A DNA stretch of 64,000 nucleotides from Marinobacterium mangrovicola (GTDB lineage: Bacteria; Pseudomonadota; Gammaproteobacteria; Pseudomonadales; Balneatricaceae). The notes below the pieces were generated by a model. It did not search any database. It was not told the origin of the DNA and saw only the letters and a program-made list of their open reading frames with translations. Positions 41,159-51,134 of this stretch are shown piece after piece; the stretch's first letter is position 1, and each line of letters starts with the position of its first letter. The stretch spans positions 1 through 64,000 of the forward strand of contig NZ_SMFU01000008.1 of NCBI RefSeq assembly GCF_004339595.1, written 5' to 3'. The position numbers and the translations under genes are program-made.

Positions 41159-42417
41159 TCTGCCTCCTTATGGCCGGAGCCTGCTGTCGGTAACCGGACT
41201 TCGGTCAGTGTACCGCCTTTGGGGTGGTCGTACAGTCTGACCTCGCCCTCATGCTGGGCCAGGGTGGTGGCAGTCAGAAACAGTCCTATACCCAGCCCCT
41301 TGCCCTTGGTGGTGACAAACGGCCGTCCCAGGTTGGCGGAGCTACTCAGCGGCAGCCCTGGTCCCTGGTCATGAATACGCAGCCAGACATTGCTCTTATC
41401 CCAGTCCAGCTCGATATCGAGTGGCTCTTCGCTGGCGTCGGCGGCGTTATTGAGCAGGTTGGTCAGCGCCTGTTTCAGCTGTGGGCTGGTGGCCACCAGA
41501 GGTGAATTTCCCGGCTGGGTGTCCCTGCGTTGATATTGAGCCTGGGGACGAATGATCTGCCATTCGTCGAGCAGCTCATCGAGCAGTACCTTCATCGGTT
41601 TTTCATGAGTCACGTCCGCATCGCGGGCGCTACGGGCCATCGTCTGAAGGCGGTCGGAGCAGGCGCTGACCTGCTGCTGCAGCAGGGCGATATCCTCGGC
41701 GGTCTCAGGATCATCCTTATGGGTCAGCGCCATATCCTTGAGGATTACGCTCATGGTGGACAGCGGCGTGCCCAGCTCGTGGGCGGTGCCGGCGGCAAAG
41801 GTGGCCAGAGACACCATCTGCTGGCCGCGAATGCGGCGTTCACGCTCGCGGTTCAGGCGCCGTTCCTGCTGGCGCATGGAGTGTTGCATCCGCACGAGGA
41901 ACCAGGTGATCAGCAGGACCGTCAGCAGGAAGTTCATCCACATGCCGATGATATGCAGGTCGAACAGAGCGCCGAGGCTGAAGTGATGTTCGGTCTGGGG
42001 CGGTAGCACCGGCAGGTAGTAGCGCAGCAACGAACTGTAGAACAGCACTACGATCACCGCCATCAGCCAGGTAAAGCGCCAGGAAAGCGTGGCCGCCGAG
42101 ATCAGCAGCGGTACCAGCAGCAGGAAAATAAACGGGTTGGTGGCACCGCCGGTCTGATAAATCAGCGCGCCGTAAAGAATCGCATCGGCGCAGAGCTGGG
42201 AAAACAGCTCACTCTCGGTGACCGGCCAGTTTGAATGCAGGCGCGCGTAGGTGAACAGGTTAATCAGCGCCATCATGCCGAGGGTGGCGCAGATCAGCCA
42301 GACATCGACGCCGGCGCCGACCACATAGATGGCGGCAAGCACCAGGGTGCTGAGACCGAACAGGATCAGTACGCGGGTGTAGGTCAGCTGTAACAGGGTT
42401 TCGTGATAACCGGGCAT
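41155..42417 (-). CDS. RegB/PrrB/RoxS-type redox sensor histidine kinase
   Basis: This 420-aa kinase has about six membrane helices (10-180). The quinone-site heptapeptide GGATNPF is at 90-96. The phospho-acceptor His213 is in AHELGTPLS, and Cys253 in VSACSDRL corresponds to the redox-active Cys of RegB. An HATPase domain ends the protein. In known systems RegBA tunes respiration, nitrogen and carbon pathways to redox state. Its gene order (kinase then regulator) is as expected. Confidence 0.92.
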   Translation of the reverse strand: MPGYHETLLQLTYTRVLILFGLSTLVLAAIYVVGAGVDVWLICATLGMMALINLFTYARLHSNWPVTESELFSQLCADAILYGALIYQTGGATNPFIFLLLVPLLISAATLSWRFTWLMAVIVVLFYSSLLRYYLPVLPPQTEHHFSLGALFDLHIIGMWMNFLLTVLLITWFLVRMQHSMRQQERRLNRERERRIRGQQMVSLATFAAGTAHELGTPLSTMSVILKDMALTHKDDPETAEDIALLQQQVSACSDRLQTMARSARDADVTHEKPMKVLLDELLDEWQIIRPQAQYQRRDTQPGNSPLVATSPQLKQALTNLLNNAADASEEPLDIELDWDKSNVWLRIHDQGPGLPLSSSANLGRPFVTTKGKGLGIGLFLTATTLAQHEGEVRLYDHPKGGTLTEVRLPTAGSGHKEAE

Positions 42418-42533
42418 GGCAGGCTTAGCTCGTAGGTGATGGTCTATTGTAACTGGGCAAGCTGATATGACTGATGGGGCAGAATGTCGCAGTCACTGCT
42501 AAAAATGAATCCAAATGGTGACATAAAAACAGA

Positions 42534-42560
42534 TTTAGTGATTTGTTTGGCAGCCGACAT
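42534..42560 (+). promoter_or_regulatory. Possible sigma-28 promoter of the chemoreceptor gene
   Basis: TTTAGTGA (42534-42541), an 11-nt spacer and GCCGACAT (42553-42560) resemble the FliA consensus TAAAGTTT-N11-GCCGATAA, with 4 of 8 and 6 of 8 matches. It lies 110 nt before the chemoreceptor ATG. The -35 part is weak, so this is tentative. Confidence 0.35.
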
Positions 42561-42670
42561 AATCCATAATAATTAAAGGGTAATCCTAGCGCCCAAAAAA
42601 ACAGGGATGATCTGCTCCACGCAGGATGTGTGGACACTATAAAAATACTCTCTGTTGAGGCCTTTACTGC

Positions 42671-44287
42671 ATGAACATCCGTAGTATTCGAGTCAAAAGT
42701 TCTATCCCAAGCGTGCTCCTCGCCGCCACCATTCTTATCTCTCTGGTTCTCTCTTCAGGCCTGTTGCAGTTGCAGCAGCGGGGATTCGAGCATCAGACCA
42801 ATAGCTTTATGCCGGCTATCTCCACCGTGCTGAATGCGGATCGCGACCTGTATCAGGCGCGCGAGGCAGAGTTGCAGCAGATCTACGGTCAGGGTGACAT
42901 GGATAAGCTGGAGGCCGATCGTCAGGAGAACGCCGACCAGGTCAAAGAGCGCTTCCAGACCTATCGTGAATATATGTCCGAGTATCCGGCAGTTGTGGAT
43001 AGCTTCAAGGGGTTTGATCGGGCTTTCTCTGATTGGCTGGCCGCATCTGATCGGGTGGTCGCCAGTGCCGGAGCTTCCAGATCTGAGCTGGACGCTGCGG
43101 AAAAGAAAGCGTCAGAAGCGTTCAGTCATCTGCGCAGTATTCTAGACAAGGCTGGAGAGGCAGCGCAGACCGCAGCTGTTAGCGAGCAGGAAAGTATTGA
43201 GAAGGAGGTGGAATCCGCTCAATTGCTGAGCGAAATTATCATCGCTGTGGCCATCCTGATTGCACTCTTCGTCAGTTACATCGTACCCAAGCGACTGGCG
43301 CGGCAGACCTCTGATCTTACCGCCAGCGTGCGCGAGATCGCCGAGGGCGATGGTGACCTGACGGCGCGTGTCGATGCCCGGAGCCATGATGAACTGGGGG
43401 ATCTGGGGCGTGAGTTCAACCACTTCCTGGACAAGCTGCAGACACTGGTTGGCTCCATCATGAACCAGTCCAATGAATTCGGGCGCCTGCTCGAGACGCT
43501 GTCGGAATCCTCGGATCGGACGCGGGAAATCACCGGTAGCCTCGGTAACGCCTCCAACTCTATCGTCAGTGCCGTGCATGAGATGAGCCTGGCCAACAAG
43601 GAGATGGCGACAGTGGCCAACGGCACCGCCCAGGAGGCCGAATCCTCCACAGAACTGGTCGAGCAGGGCGAAACGGTTCTCGAGCGAACCAACAGCCGTA
43701 TCGCCGAGCTGGCCTCGGAAATGGAGCAGGCCAGGGCGCGCTCCGACGAGCTGGAGAAAGAATCCAACGAGATCGCTTCGGTGGTGGATGTGATCGGTGA
43801 TATTGCCGAACAGACCAATCTGCTGGCGCTGAATGCCGCCATCGAGGCAGCCCGCGCCGGTGAGCAGGGCCGTGGTTTTGCCGTGGTTGCTGATGAGGTA
43901 CGTGTCCTGGCCACGCGTACTCAGGAGAGTACCGGTCGTATCCAGGGCATGATCGAGCGGCTACAGAAGAGTGTCGTGCAGTCGGTGAAGGTGATCGATG
44001 CCGGCAAGGCCTCGGCGGATGATTCCATGGTGAGCCTGGGTGAACTCAACCAGATGTTCGCCTCGCTGCGTGAGTCCTTTACCCGTGTCAGCGATCTGTC
44101 GGTGCAGACTGCCCAGGCCACGGAAGAGCAGAGCGCCGTATCCGATGAGATTGGCCAGAACCTCTCTTCGCTCAATGATCAGACCGCCTCCGCCGCTGAA
44201 GTTGCCGAGGCGAACGAGGCGCTGGCGTCGGATATCAACCGGCTGTCACAGCAGCTGTCTCAGCTTGTGGGGCGTTTCAAGGTCTGA
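42671..44287 (+). CDS. Methyl-accepting chemotaxis protein
   Basis: This 538-aa receptor has a membrane helix at about 15-35, a four-helix-bundle periplasmic domain to about 185, a second membrane helix at about 187-206, a HAMP domain (about 210-262) and a signalling domain with the hairpin tip [20 protein letters not shown]. There is no C-terminal CheR-binding pentapeptide. The ligand is unknown. It stands alone between the redox kinase and prfC; flagellar genes occur later in the window. Confidence 0.93.
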   Translation: MNIRSIRVKSSIPSVLLAATILISLVLSSGLLQLQQRGFEHQTNSFMPAISTVLNADRDLYQAREAELQQIYGQGDMDKLEADRQENADQVKERFQTYREYMSEYPAVVDSFKGFDRAFSDWLAASDRVVASAGASRSELDAAEKKASEAFSHLRSILDKAGEAAQTAAVSEQESIEKEVESAQLLSEIIIAVAILIALFVSYIVPKRLARQTSDLTASVREIAEGDGDLTARVDARSHDELGDLGREFNHFLDKLQTLVGSIMNQSNEFGRLLETLSESSDRTREITGSLGNASNSIVSAVHEMSLANKEMATVANGTAQEAESSTELVEQGETVLERTNSRIAELASEMEQARARSDELEKESNEIASVVDVIGDIAEQTNLLALNAAIEAARAGEQGRGFAVVADEVRVLATRTQESTGRIQGMIERLQKSVVQSVKVIDAGKASADDSMVSLGELNQMFASLRESFTRVSDLSVQTAQATEEQSAVSDEIGQNLSSLNDQTASAAEVAEANEALASDINRLSQQLSQLVGRFKV

Positions 44288-44388
44288 TCGATTGTCGTAC
44301 GGCTTCTGATCGGCGAGAATAACGCCTTTTCGAATCCTGACCGCCGGATTTTCCGGCGGTCGCGCATAAAGCTGGAAACCCCGTACCC

Positions 44389-45972
44389 ATGTCTCAGAAC
44401 GTTCAGCAGGAAGTGGCCAAGCGCCGCACCTTCGCGATCATATCCCACCCTGATGCCGGTAAAACCACCATTACCGAGAAGCTGTTGCTGATCGGTCAGT
44501 TGATCCAGGTGGCGGGCACCGTAAAGGGGCGGGGTAGCGATCGGCACGCCACCTCCGACTGGATGAGCATGGAGCAGGAGCGTGGTATCTCCATCACCTC
44601 TTCCGTGATGCAGTTTCCCTACAAGGAACGCACCGTAAACCTGCTTGATACCCCGGGGCACGAGGACTTTTCCGAGGATACCTACCGCACCCTGACGGCG
44701 GTGGATTCTGCGCTGATGGTGGTCGATGGCGCCAAGGGTGTCGAGGAACGGACCATCAAGTTGATGGATGTCTGTCGTCTGCGTGACACGCCGATCTTCT
44801 CCTTCGTCAACAAGCTCGACCGCGATATCCGCGATCCCATCGAGCTGCTCGACGAGATCGAAGAGGTGCTCAAGATCCAGGCGGCGCCGATCAACTGGCC
44901 GATCGCATCCGGTAAGCGCTTCAAGGGTGTTTACAACCTCTATACCGATACCCTGCATCTGTTTACCCCGGGCATGGGCCACACCCTGGCTGAGGAAAAA
45001 CTGATCCAGGGCCTGGAGTCTGACGAGGCGAAAGCGCTGCTGGAAGACGAATACGAAGAGTTTGTCGACGAGATCGAACTGGTCCGTGGTGCGACCCATG
45101 AGTGGGATCAGGAAGCCTACCTGGCCGGCCAGCTGACGCCGGTCTACTTCGGTACCGCACTAGGTAACTTCGGTGTGCGCGAAATGCTCGATGACTTTGT
45201 CGACTGGGCGCCGGCGCCGCCTGCCCGCGCTACCGAAAGCCGCGATGTGGAGTCCAGCGAAGAGAAGTTCTCCGGCTTCGTATTCAAGATCCAGGCGAAC
45301 ATGGACCCCAAGCACCGTGACCGTATCGCCTTCATGCGTATCTGCTCAGGCTCATACAGCCGCGGTATGAAGATGAAACACGTGCGGATCGGTAAGGACG
45401 TGAAGATCGCAGACGCGGTCACCTTTCTGGCCGGTGATCGTGAAAACGTGGATACCGCCTGGTCCGGCGATATTATCGGTCTGCATAACCACGGTACCAT
45501 CCAGATCGGCGACACCTTCACCGAAGGCGAACAGCTGAAATTCACCGGTATTCCGCACTTTGCGCCGGAGATTTTCCGCCGCGTGCGCCCCACCGATCCG
45601 CTGAAGATGAAACAGCTGCAGAAAGGTCTGCAGCAGCTGTCGGAAGAGGGCGCGGTGCAGCTGTTCCAGCCGATGAAGAACAACGACCTGGTACTCGGTG
45701 CTGTGGGTCAGCTGCAGTTCGACGTGGTCATGTTCCGCCTGAAGGACGAGTACAAGGTGGAGTGTGTCTACGAGGGGATCAGTGTGGCCACCGCGCGCTG
45801 GGTGGATTGCAAGGACAACAAGATGCTGGACGAGTTTGAGCGCAAGGCCTATGACAACCTGGCCTATGATGGTTCGGGCCTGCTGACCTACCTGGCACCG
45901 ACCCGCGTTAACCTGTCTCTGACCGAAGAGCGCTGGCCGGATATCGCTTTCCGCGCCACCCGGGAACACTGA
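44389..45972 (+). CDS. prfC: Peptide chain release factor 3
   Basis: This 527-aa translational GTPase recycles RF1/RF2 after peptide release. G1 is SHPDAGKTT near residue 17-25, G3 [12 protein letters not shown] near 87 and G4 NKLD near 141. Length and domain order match RF3. A GC hairpin without a T-run lies just upstream (44341-44359). It is followed by a terminator-like hairpin and tatD. Confidence 0.97.
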   Translation: MSQNVQQEVAKRRTFAIISHPDAGKTTITEKLLLIGQLIQVAGTVKGRGSDRHATSDWMSMEQERGISITSSVMQFPYKERTVNLLDTPGHEDFSEDTYRTLTAVDSALMVVDGAKGVEERTIKLMDVCRLRDTPIFSFVNKLDRDIRDPIELLDEIEEVLKIQAAPINWPIASGKRFKGVYNLYTDTLHLFTPGMGHTLAEEKLIQGLESDEAKALLEDEYEEFVDEIELVRGATHEWDQEAYLAGQLTPVYFGTALGNFGVREMLDDFVDWAPAPPARATESRDVESSEEKFSGFVFKIQANMDPKHRDRIAFMRICSGSYSRGMKMKHVRIGKDVKIADAVTFLAGDRENVDTAWSGDIIGLHNHGTIQIGDTFTEGEQLKFTGIPHFAPEIFRRVRPTDPLKMKQLQKGLQQLSEEGAVQLFQPMKNNDLVLGAVGQLQFDVVMFRLKDEYKVECVYEGISVATARWVDCKDNKMLDEFERKAYDNLAYDGSGLLTYLAPTRVNLSLTEERWPDIAFRATREH

Positions 45973-45994
45973 TCCCGGTTAGCGCTTTATCTGC

Positions 45995-46020
45995 CAGGCC
46001 GTCTCTCCGGCGGCCTGCTT
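45995..46020 (+). terminator. Weak terminator after prfC
   Basis: CAGGCCG (45995-46001) pairs with CGGCCTG (46011-46017), followed by CTTTCCCTT. It is imperfect but well placed between prfC and tatD. Confidence 0.4.
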
Positions 46021-46045
46021 TCCCTTCTGTGCCATACTGCGTCAT

Positions 46046-46831
46046 ATGTTGATCGACTCTCACTGCCATCTGGATTTCCCCGTTTTCGACAGCTGTCGTG
46101 AACAGGTGGTTGAGCGTGCCCGTCATGCCGGGCTCGGCGCCATTGTGGTACCGGGCGTTACCTCTGAACATTGGCAGCGCTGCCTTGCTCTTTGTGCAAG
46201 CCGTTTTGAGGGGGTGTCACTCTATCCTGCGCTGGGGCTGCATCCCTGCTTTATGGATCAGCACGTCAAGGACGATATTCAACGTCTAGACGAAGAGGTC
46301 ACCCGGCATCGCGAGGCGTTGGTGGCGATTGGTGAAATTGGCCTGGATTTCCAGATCGAGGGCTTCGATCCTGAATCGCAGACTGAACTTCTTGTAGCCC
46401 AGTTGAAGATCGCCAAGTCGGCCGATCTGCCGGTGTTGCTGCATGTACGCAAGGCCCATGACCAGGTGCTGAAACAACTGCGCCGTTTCGCGCTGCCGCG
46501 GGCGGGCATCGTCCACGCCTTCTCCGGTAGCGAACAGCAGGCGCAGGAATACGTGAAACTTGGTTTCAAGCTTGGCTTCGGCGGAGCGATCAGCTTTAGC
46601 CGTGCTACCAAATTGCGGCGTCTGGCTGCTGAGCTGCCGTTGAGCTCAATAGTGCTGGAGACCGATGCGCCGGATATGGCGTTGAGTGACTGGCGCGATC
46701 AACCCAATGAACCGGTGCGTGTGGTGGATGTGGCAGGAATTATCGCGCAGCTGCGGGAGTCCTCTGTCGAGGAGGTAGCGAGAACCACCTCCCGGACGGT
46801 AAAAGAGCTGCTGGATCTGAGGGGGCTGTAA
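46046..46831 (+). CDS. TatD-family metal-dependent hydrolase
   Basis: This 261-aa TIM-barrel hydrolase starts with LIDSHCHLDFP (metal His pair) and contains GEIGLDF (Glu), VHAFSGSEQQ (His) and LETDAPD (Asp). Family members are 3'-5' DNA/RNA exonucleases acting in repair or RNA turnover. Which TatD paralogue it is (TatD, YcfH or YjjV) cannot be fixed, but the length and the position near prfC favour YjjV, which neighbours prfC-type genes in some genomes. Confidence 0.88.
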   Translation: MLIDSHCHLDFPVFDSCREQVVERARHAGLGAIVVPGVTSEHWQRCLALCASRFEGVSLYPALGLHPCFMDQHVKDDIQRLDEEVTRHREALVAIGEIGLDFQIEGFDPESQTELLVAQLKIAKSADLPVLLHVRKAHDQVLKQLRRFALPRAGIVHAFSGSEQQAQEYVKLGFKLGFGGAISFSRATKLRRLAAELPLSSIVLETDAPDMALSDWRDQPNEPVRVVDVAGIIAQLRESSVEEVARTTSRTVKELLDLRGL

Positions 46832-46848
46832 CCCGCGAGGCGTGTTAT

Positions 46849-47262
46849 TCAGTCAGCGTAGATCGATTCGTGGGCTTCTTGCAGTACATCCCAGACCAGG
46901 TCGGTCTGCTCGTTGATCGGCAGGCGGAGATAGCGGCCGTTTTCGTCCACCGGTGACGCCTTGTAGTCGCCATTGGGCGGGTCGATCATCAATCGGGCCA
47001 GGCTAAGCGGATAGTTCGGGCCCTTGAGGTCGGTATCGTAGCCGCGCTCGATTTTCGGGATCAGATGCAGGGCAGAGGCGAATGGAATCAGGTCGCGGCA
47101 GCTGTTGCTTAGCCCCTGGCAAAGGCGCAGCTTTTCGCTATCCAGGGTGTAGAACTGATCGATGGTCGGGTCCTGCTTCAGCAAATCACCACCACAGCCG
47201 GCCAGCGAAAGGGTGATCAGGCCTGCCGTCAGTGCGGTTCTTGTCTTGCTTCCGGTGCGCAT
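46849..47262 (-). CDS. Putative lipoprotein coupled to fabY
   Basis: This 137-aa protein has a signal peptide and lipobox SLAGC (Cys23). The mature part has two further Cys (LRLCQGL, SCRDL) that could form a disulphide. No family is recognised. Its ATG overlaps the fabY stop codon (TGATG), so it is translationally coupled to fabY. It may be an outer-membrane or periplasmic protein linked to lipid supply, but that is only inference from position. Confidence 0.7.
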   Translation of the reverse strand: MRTGSKTRTALTAGLITLSLAGCGGDLLKQDPTIDQFYTLDSEKLRLCQGLSNSCRDLIPFASALHLIPKIERGYDTDLKGPNYPLSLARLMIDPPNGDYKASPVDENGRYLRLPINEQTDLVWDVLQEAHESIYAD

Positions 47263-49172
47263 CAGCTCAAGTCCTTGTATGGGTTTTCCACGTCCAGGCT
47301 GATCGGGTTGCTGTAACCCGGCAGCTCGATTTGATGTTCGCTGATCTTCAGGTCTTCGCCGTTCAGCACCTGATGATCGTAGAGGTAGGTGGGGCGAACC
47401 AGACCGCGGGTGGCATTCAGGTCATAGGCGGCGGCCTTTTCCTGCGTCGCTTCGCGGCGCTTGCGCCAGTCGGTCATGGCGCTTTCACCGTGGCGACGGG
47501 CCAGCATCTGTTCGGTGACCTGCGGCGAGAACAGGGTTGCTGTGGCGTTATTGCCGCCGAAGCCCTTGGCGTTGATCAGTACGGAATCCATGCGGTCGAT
47601 GCCGGTTTCCAGGTGCTGCAGCGGAATGTGCAGGCGGTTCTGGTGGACATCATCGGCGATCGCCTTGGTGGTGGTCAGGCCTGGAATAAAGCCGTAGTGC
47701 CAGAGTCCCAGTGCCGCAGCGATCTGATCGCCGCCTGCGGTGCCCTGGGAGTGACCGATAAACGCCTTGACGGCGGATACTGTCCAGTCGGAGATATCGA
47801 ACGCCTGGGCGATCTCGTCGATAACATGTGACTCTGTCACCCGGTTCTGCGGTGTGCTGGTGCCGTGCGCGTGCACGTAGCTGCGCTGGCGCAGGGAGTC
47901 GTCGCCAAGCATGCTGCGGATCAGTGCGGCGGATTTACCCAGTGTCATGTAGTTGCCGATACCGGGGGCGGAGATCGATTTCTTGTGGCCATCGGCATGG
48001 ACGTACACATCGGGTACGCAGCCGTGGATATCGGCGCCCAGCTCCAGTGCCAGATCATCGCTCATCAGTACCAGGAACTGGCTGGATTCACCGATGGTAA
48101 AGCCGCAGTTCTCTCCGAACGGACGGCAGGCGAGGCGGTAATGCTCTTCGCTGAGCTGATCCAGGCCATCGAGTGCGGCCAGCTGGCGGTCTTCCGCCAG
48201 AGCACCCATGGCCCGGAAACCTTCGATGATTTCGGGCGTTACCGGTGCATCTGAGCCGCCGATCATCGCCAGTTTGCAGCGACCGCTGCGGATGGCATCG
48301 ACGCCGTTCTTCAGGTTGTAAAGGAAGGTGGCACAGGCGCCAAGCGCACCGCCAGTGGTGCCCACGTTACCGAGCAGATAGGCGTTGATGAAGTCAGCCG
48401 GCATCTGGGCGTAACCCAGTGGCATCTGCTTGGAGGTGGTGCGTTTCCCCAGCCCTGGGAATTTGGTCAGGCCGCCGAAACCGAGATCGTCCATCTGACC
48501 GATGGAGTTGCTGGCAAATACCGCGAGCTGGTCCGGTGCCAGGCGGGTCATGATCTCTTCGTAGCTGATACCCACCGAGCTCAGCGCGTCTGATGCGGCG
48601 TAAACGGCCATCTGCAGCCCGCGCGGATGGTTGCGTGACTGGTAAAGCTGGCCGGGGTGAAAACCGGTGGGCAGCATGCCGGCGCTCTGCACCTGGGCTT
48701 CACGGGTATCCGGGAAGATCAGGCTGCACTGACCGCTGACGCTCACTTCGACCTGGCCGCCGTCCAGCTCGGTAACCTGCCAGTTGTCCGGCAGTGTGCC
48801 GGGCAGATGGCGGCGACGCAGGCGGAACTTCAACACGTCGTCTGCGCCACTGATGTTGGCGGGGCGGTTGAACGTGACAGCGTGAACGTCAAACCAGTCC
48901 GGGTGGATACGGCGGATCAGTGTGTTGTCGAGAACAGCCGATTCTACCGCGGCTACCAGTTCCGCCTCGCTGACTTTTTCACCGTCTGCGTTGAGGTAGC
49001 TGCCATCCTCGAAGCTCGCCAGACCCATCAGGGTGGCGAGGCCGATAACCGTTTCCTGTCGCGTCTCAGGGTCGAGCTTGTCCATGATCAAACGGCGGTA
49101 GCCGTGATGGAAGGACGCTCTTCCGGCCGGGCTGATACCACCGAAGCCGACTATGACGGGAAGATGGGGCAA
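47262..49172 (-). CDS. fabY: Beta-ketoacyl-ACP synthase FabY
   Basis: This 636-aa ketosynthase has the Cys-His-His triad: Cys280 (LGACAT), His436 (VHAHGTST) and His474 (FIGHSQGTAGG). The start PVIVGFGGISPAGRASFHHG and the long N-terminal extension match Pseudomonas FabY (PA5174, about 634 aa), which starts fatty-acid synthesis in place of FabH. A His-His-Cys set makes it a FabB/F-type enzyme. It is the first gene of a two-gene unit with a lipoprotein. Confidence 0.9.
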   Translation of the reverse strand: MPHLPVIVGFGGISPAGRASFHHGYRRLIMDKLDPETRQETVIGLATLMGLASFEDGSYLNADGEKVSEAELVAAVESAVLDNTLIRRIHPDWFDVHAVTFNRPANISGADDVLKFRLRRRHLPGTLPDNWQVTELDGGQVEVSVSGQCSLIFPDTREAQVQSAGMLPTGFHPGQLYQSRNHPRGLQMAVYAASDALSSVGISYEEIMTRLAPDQLAVFASNSIGQMDDLGFGGLTKFPGLGKRTTSKQMPLGYAQMPADFINAYLLGNVGTTGGALGACATFLYNLKNGVDAIRSGRCKLAMIGGSDAPVTPEIIEGFRAMGALAEDRQLAALDGLDQLSEEHYRLACRPFGENCGFTIGESSQFLVLMSDDLALELGADIHGCVPDVYVHADGHKKSISAPGIGNYMTLGKSAALIRSMLGDDSLRQRSYVHAHGTSTPQNRVTESHVIDEIAQAFDISDWTVSAVKAFIGHSQGTAGGDQIAAALGLWHYGFIPGLTTTKAIADDVHQNRLHIPLQHLETGIDRMDSVLINAKGFGGNNATATLFSPQVTEQMLARRHGESAMTDWRKRREATQEKAAAYDLNATRGLVRPTYLYDHQVLNGEDLKISEHQIELPGYSNPISLDVENPYKDLS

Positions 49173-49461
49173 GGGGAACTCCTCGGGCTGTCACGCGGAT
49201 AGAATAATACTAATTAAGTCTGTGGACATTTTATCGGGACTCAACGCTCTAAGCCAGTGCACTCGGGCGTGCTTTGAACATCTGACGTCGCGATTAAGGC
49301 GGTGGCTTGAGGGTTTGTTGGCAGCTTGCTTGGCTTTTTTCATTTCTTGTTAAGCTATGCTGGGCTACACAGTGACTGAATGATAGTTTGTGGATGGAAC
49401 CGCTTGGGCCTTTGCGGGTCTGCAACAGGATGTTTTCTGGAATGACTGTAGGAGCAATACA

Positions 49462-50115
49462 ATGATTCATAAAGCAACTGCGGTATCGATCCTGTCTCTT
49501 GCCTTGCTGGGAGGGTGCACCACACTGGACCCCTACACCCAGGAAAGCAAGACGTCTCAGGCCACCAAGGGCGCCGGTATTGGTGCCCTGAGTGGAGCGA
49601 TACTGGGCGCGGTCATCGCTGATGACAGCGAAGGTGCGCTCGCCGGTGCAGCGCTGGGTACCGCCATCGGCGGTGGTATTGGCTACTACCAGGATCAGCA
49701 GGAGATGCGCCTGCGTCAGGAGCTCGAAGGTACCGGAGTACGTGTCGAGCGCATGGGCGATGATATCCGCCTGGTAATGCCCGGCAATATCACCTTTGCC
49801 ACCGACAGCACCCGAATCGACTCCGGCTTCTACCCGGTACTGGATTCCGTGGCCAAGGTGTTGATGAAGTTCGATAAAACCCAGGTGGATGTGGAGGGTT
49901 ATACCGACTCCACCGGTAGTGCTGAATACAACCAGGATCTTTCCGAGCGTCGCGCTCAGTCAGTGGCTCAGTACCTGATGTCGGTGGGTGTGGACCGTCT
50001 GCGTCTGAATGCGCGTGGTTACGGCGAACGCAACCCGATTGCCGATAACAGCAGTGCCTCCGGCCGTGCGATCAACCGCCGTGTTGAAGTGCGCATCCGC
50101 GGCACCCAGCGCTGA
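49462..50115 (+). CDS. OmpA-family lipoprotein (YiaD type)
   Basis: This 217-aa protein has lipobox LLGGC (Cys19), a glycine-zipper segment (about 35-75) that may insert in or lie along the membrane, and a C-terminal OmpA domain with NQDLSERRAQSV and GRAINRRVEV, which binds peptidoglycan. I chose ATG at 49462, preceded by TAGGAG. It is probably an outer-membrane lipoprotein tethered to the wall. It is convergent with the cyclase-like gene. Confidence 0.9.
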   Translation: MIHKATAVSILSLALLGGCTTLDPYTQESKTSQATKGAGIGALSGAILGAVIADDSEGALAGAALGTAIGGGIGYYQDQQEMRLRQELEGTGVRVERMGDDIRLVMPGNITFATDSTRIDSGFYPVLDSVAKVLMKFDKTQVDVEGYTDSTGSAEYNQDLSERRAQSVAQYLMSVGVDRLRLNARGYGERNPIADNSSASGRAINRRVEVRIRGTQR

Positions 50116-50133
50116 TCTTTTCCGCTGGTGTCT

Positions 50134-50161
50134 ACCCTGCATTCTCCATTGAATGCAGGGT
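50134..50161. terminator. Bidirectional hairpin
   Basis: ACCCTGCATTC (50134-50144) and GAATGCAGGGT (50151-50161) form a perfect 11-bp stem with a 6-nt loop between two convergent genes. There is no clear T-run on either side, but the position fits a shared terminator. Confidence 0.55.
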
Positions 50162-50168
50162 GCCCGCC

Positions 50169-50894
50169 TCAGGTGCTGAATCGCAGCACCTGGGGGCGGC
50201 GTGAAAAGGTTGCAATAAAGTTTTCTTCCAGCGCGATCAATGTGCCGCAGTCCAGTGAGCCCTTGCCCGCGATCAGAATAGGGTAGGGTTTGCCGCCAAA
50301 CAGCCCACGCAACGGCTGGTTGTCGACGTGGCCGATCCCAAGCTGTCCGAGACAGCCTCCCGCTGCCAGTGCCGCTGCCAGTTTGAGCGAGACTACGATA
50401 TGGCCGTGGGGCGCGTTTTTCAGTAGCCGAAAGCCGCTGTCCACATCTGGCCCCACGTACTCCTTGTAAGCCTCGCCGGCTTCGGTAGCCGAGGGGATCT
50501 CCAGAATTTCGATCTCTATATTTTCCGTGCCGATCGGTGCCGCCCAGGCGCCACCACGCAGATACAGGCCGTGCAGGTCAAAGAGGCGCGCATTGTAGTC
50601 CGCCACCATGGCGGCAAAGGCTTCGACGATGCCGAGCGCTTCAGCTGCATTGGCGGGTTCGGCCAGGAAAATGATTTCGTCGCCTGCCACGCGCCAGACG
50701 CGCAGTGCCGGCAGGTCATCGTGCTCGATAAAGGCCAGGGCCAGTTTGCCCATCAGAACGGCGGGGGCTTCTTTGAAAAAAGCGGTGAATGGCCGCAGCC
50801 ACTCTGGTGTGGTGTCACCGGCGCTATGTGCCTGTTTGTAGGCGGTGGCGCCGGCGATATCGGCCGACAACAATAACAGCGTTCGCGACTTCAT
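50169..50894 (-). CDS. Class III nucleotidyl-cyclase-like protein
   Basis: This 241-aa stand-alone protein has no signal peptide, membrane segment or sensor domain. LLLSADIAGATAYK gives Asp12, and VAGDEIIF gives Asp72, the two metal-binding positions of class III cyclases. YVGPDVDSGFRLL resembles the VN..AR catalytic segment with Asn replaced but Arg156 kept, and QPLRGLFGGKPYPIL resembles the LKG..PV end. A GGDEF-type enzyme is the alternative, since the folds are related. Activity and product are unknown. No effector gene is obvious next to it. Confidence 0.6.
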   Translation of the reverse strand: MKSRTLLLLSADIAGATAYKQAHSAGDTTPEWLRPFTAFFKEAPAVLMGKLALAFIEHDDLPALRVWRVAGDEIIFLAEPANAAEALGIVEAFAAMVADYNARLFDLHGLYLRGGAWAAPIGTENIEIEILEIPSATEAGEAYKEYVGPDVDSGFRLLKNAPHGHIVVSLKLAAALAAGGCLGQLGIGHVDNQPLRGLFGGKPYPILIAGKGSLDCGTLIALEENFIATFSRRPQVLRFST

Positions 50895-50939
50895 GGGTTA
50901 CTCCCATCCGAAACGCCTGTGCTGTCGGCGTCCCTCTCA

Positions 50940-51134
50940 TCAGATGGCCGCGCTTTCCTCAAGGCGGTCAAACATGCCCAACAGCTTCTTCAGGCGCTCA
51001 TCATTCTGAGAAACTTCCTGCTTGAGCTCATCGCGCACTGCGCGCAACTCGCTGATTTCCAGGCGCAGGGTTTCCACTTCTTCGATCAGTGAATCCAGTT
51101 TGTTTTCCAGTTCGGAAAAGATCTCGCTCGACAT
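50940..51134 (-). CDS. zapB: Cell division protein ZapB (TIGR02449-like)
   Basis: This 64-aa protein is almost entirely coiled coil, with heptads of Leu, Ile and Val. Its start MSSEIFSELENKLDSL and ending LLGMFDRLEE align with E. coli ZapB (MSLEVFEKLEAKV... LLGRMEEV) but it is shorter (E. coli 81). ZapB bridges the Z-ring to the chromosome terminus through ZapA/MatP. I chose ATG at 51134, preceded by GGGAG. zapA is not adjacent here. Confidence 0.75.
   Translation of the reverse strand: MSSEIFSELENKLDSLIEEVETLRLEISELRAVRDELKQEVSQNDERLKKLLGMFDRLEESAAI

Noticed and set aside
44341-44359. GC hairpin between the chemoreceptor and prfC
   Set aside because: Perfect CCGCCGGA/TCCGGCGG stem but no T-run, so I did not call a terminator.
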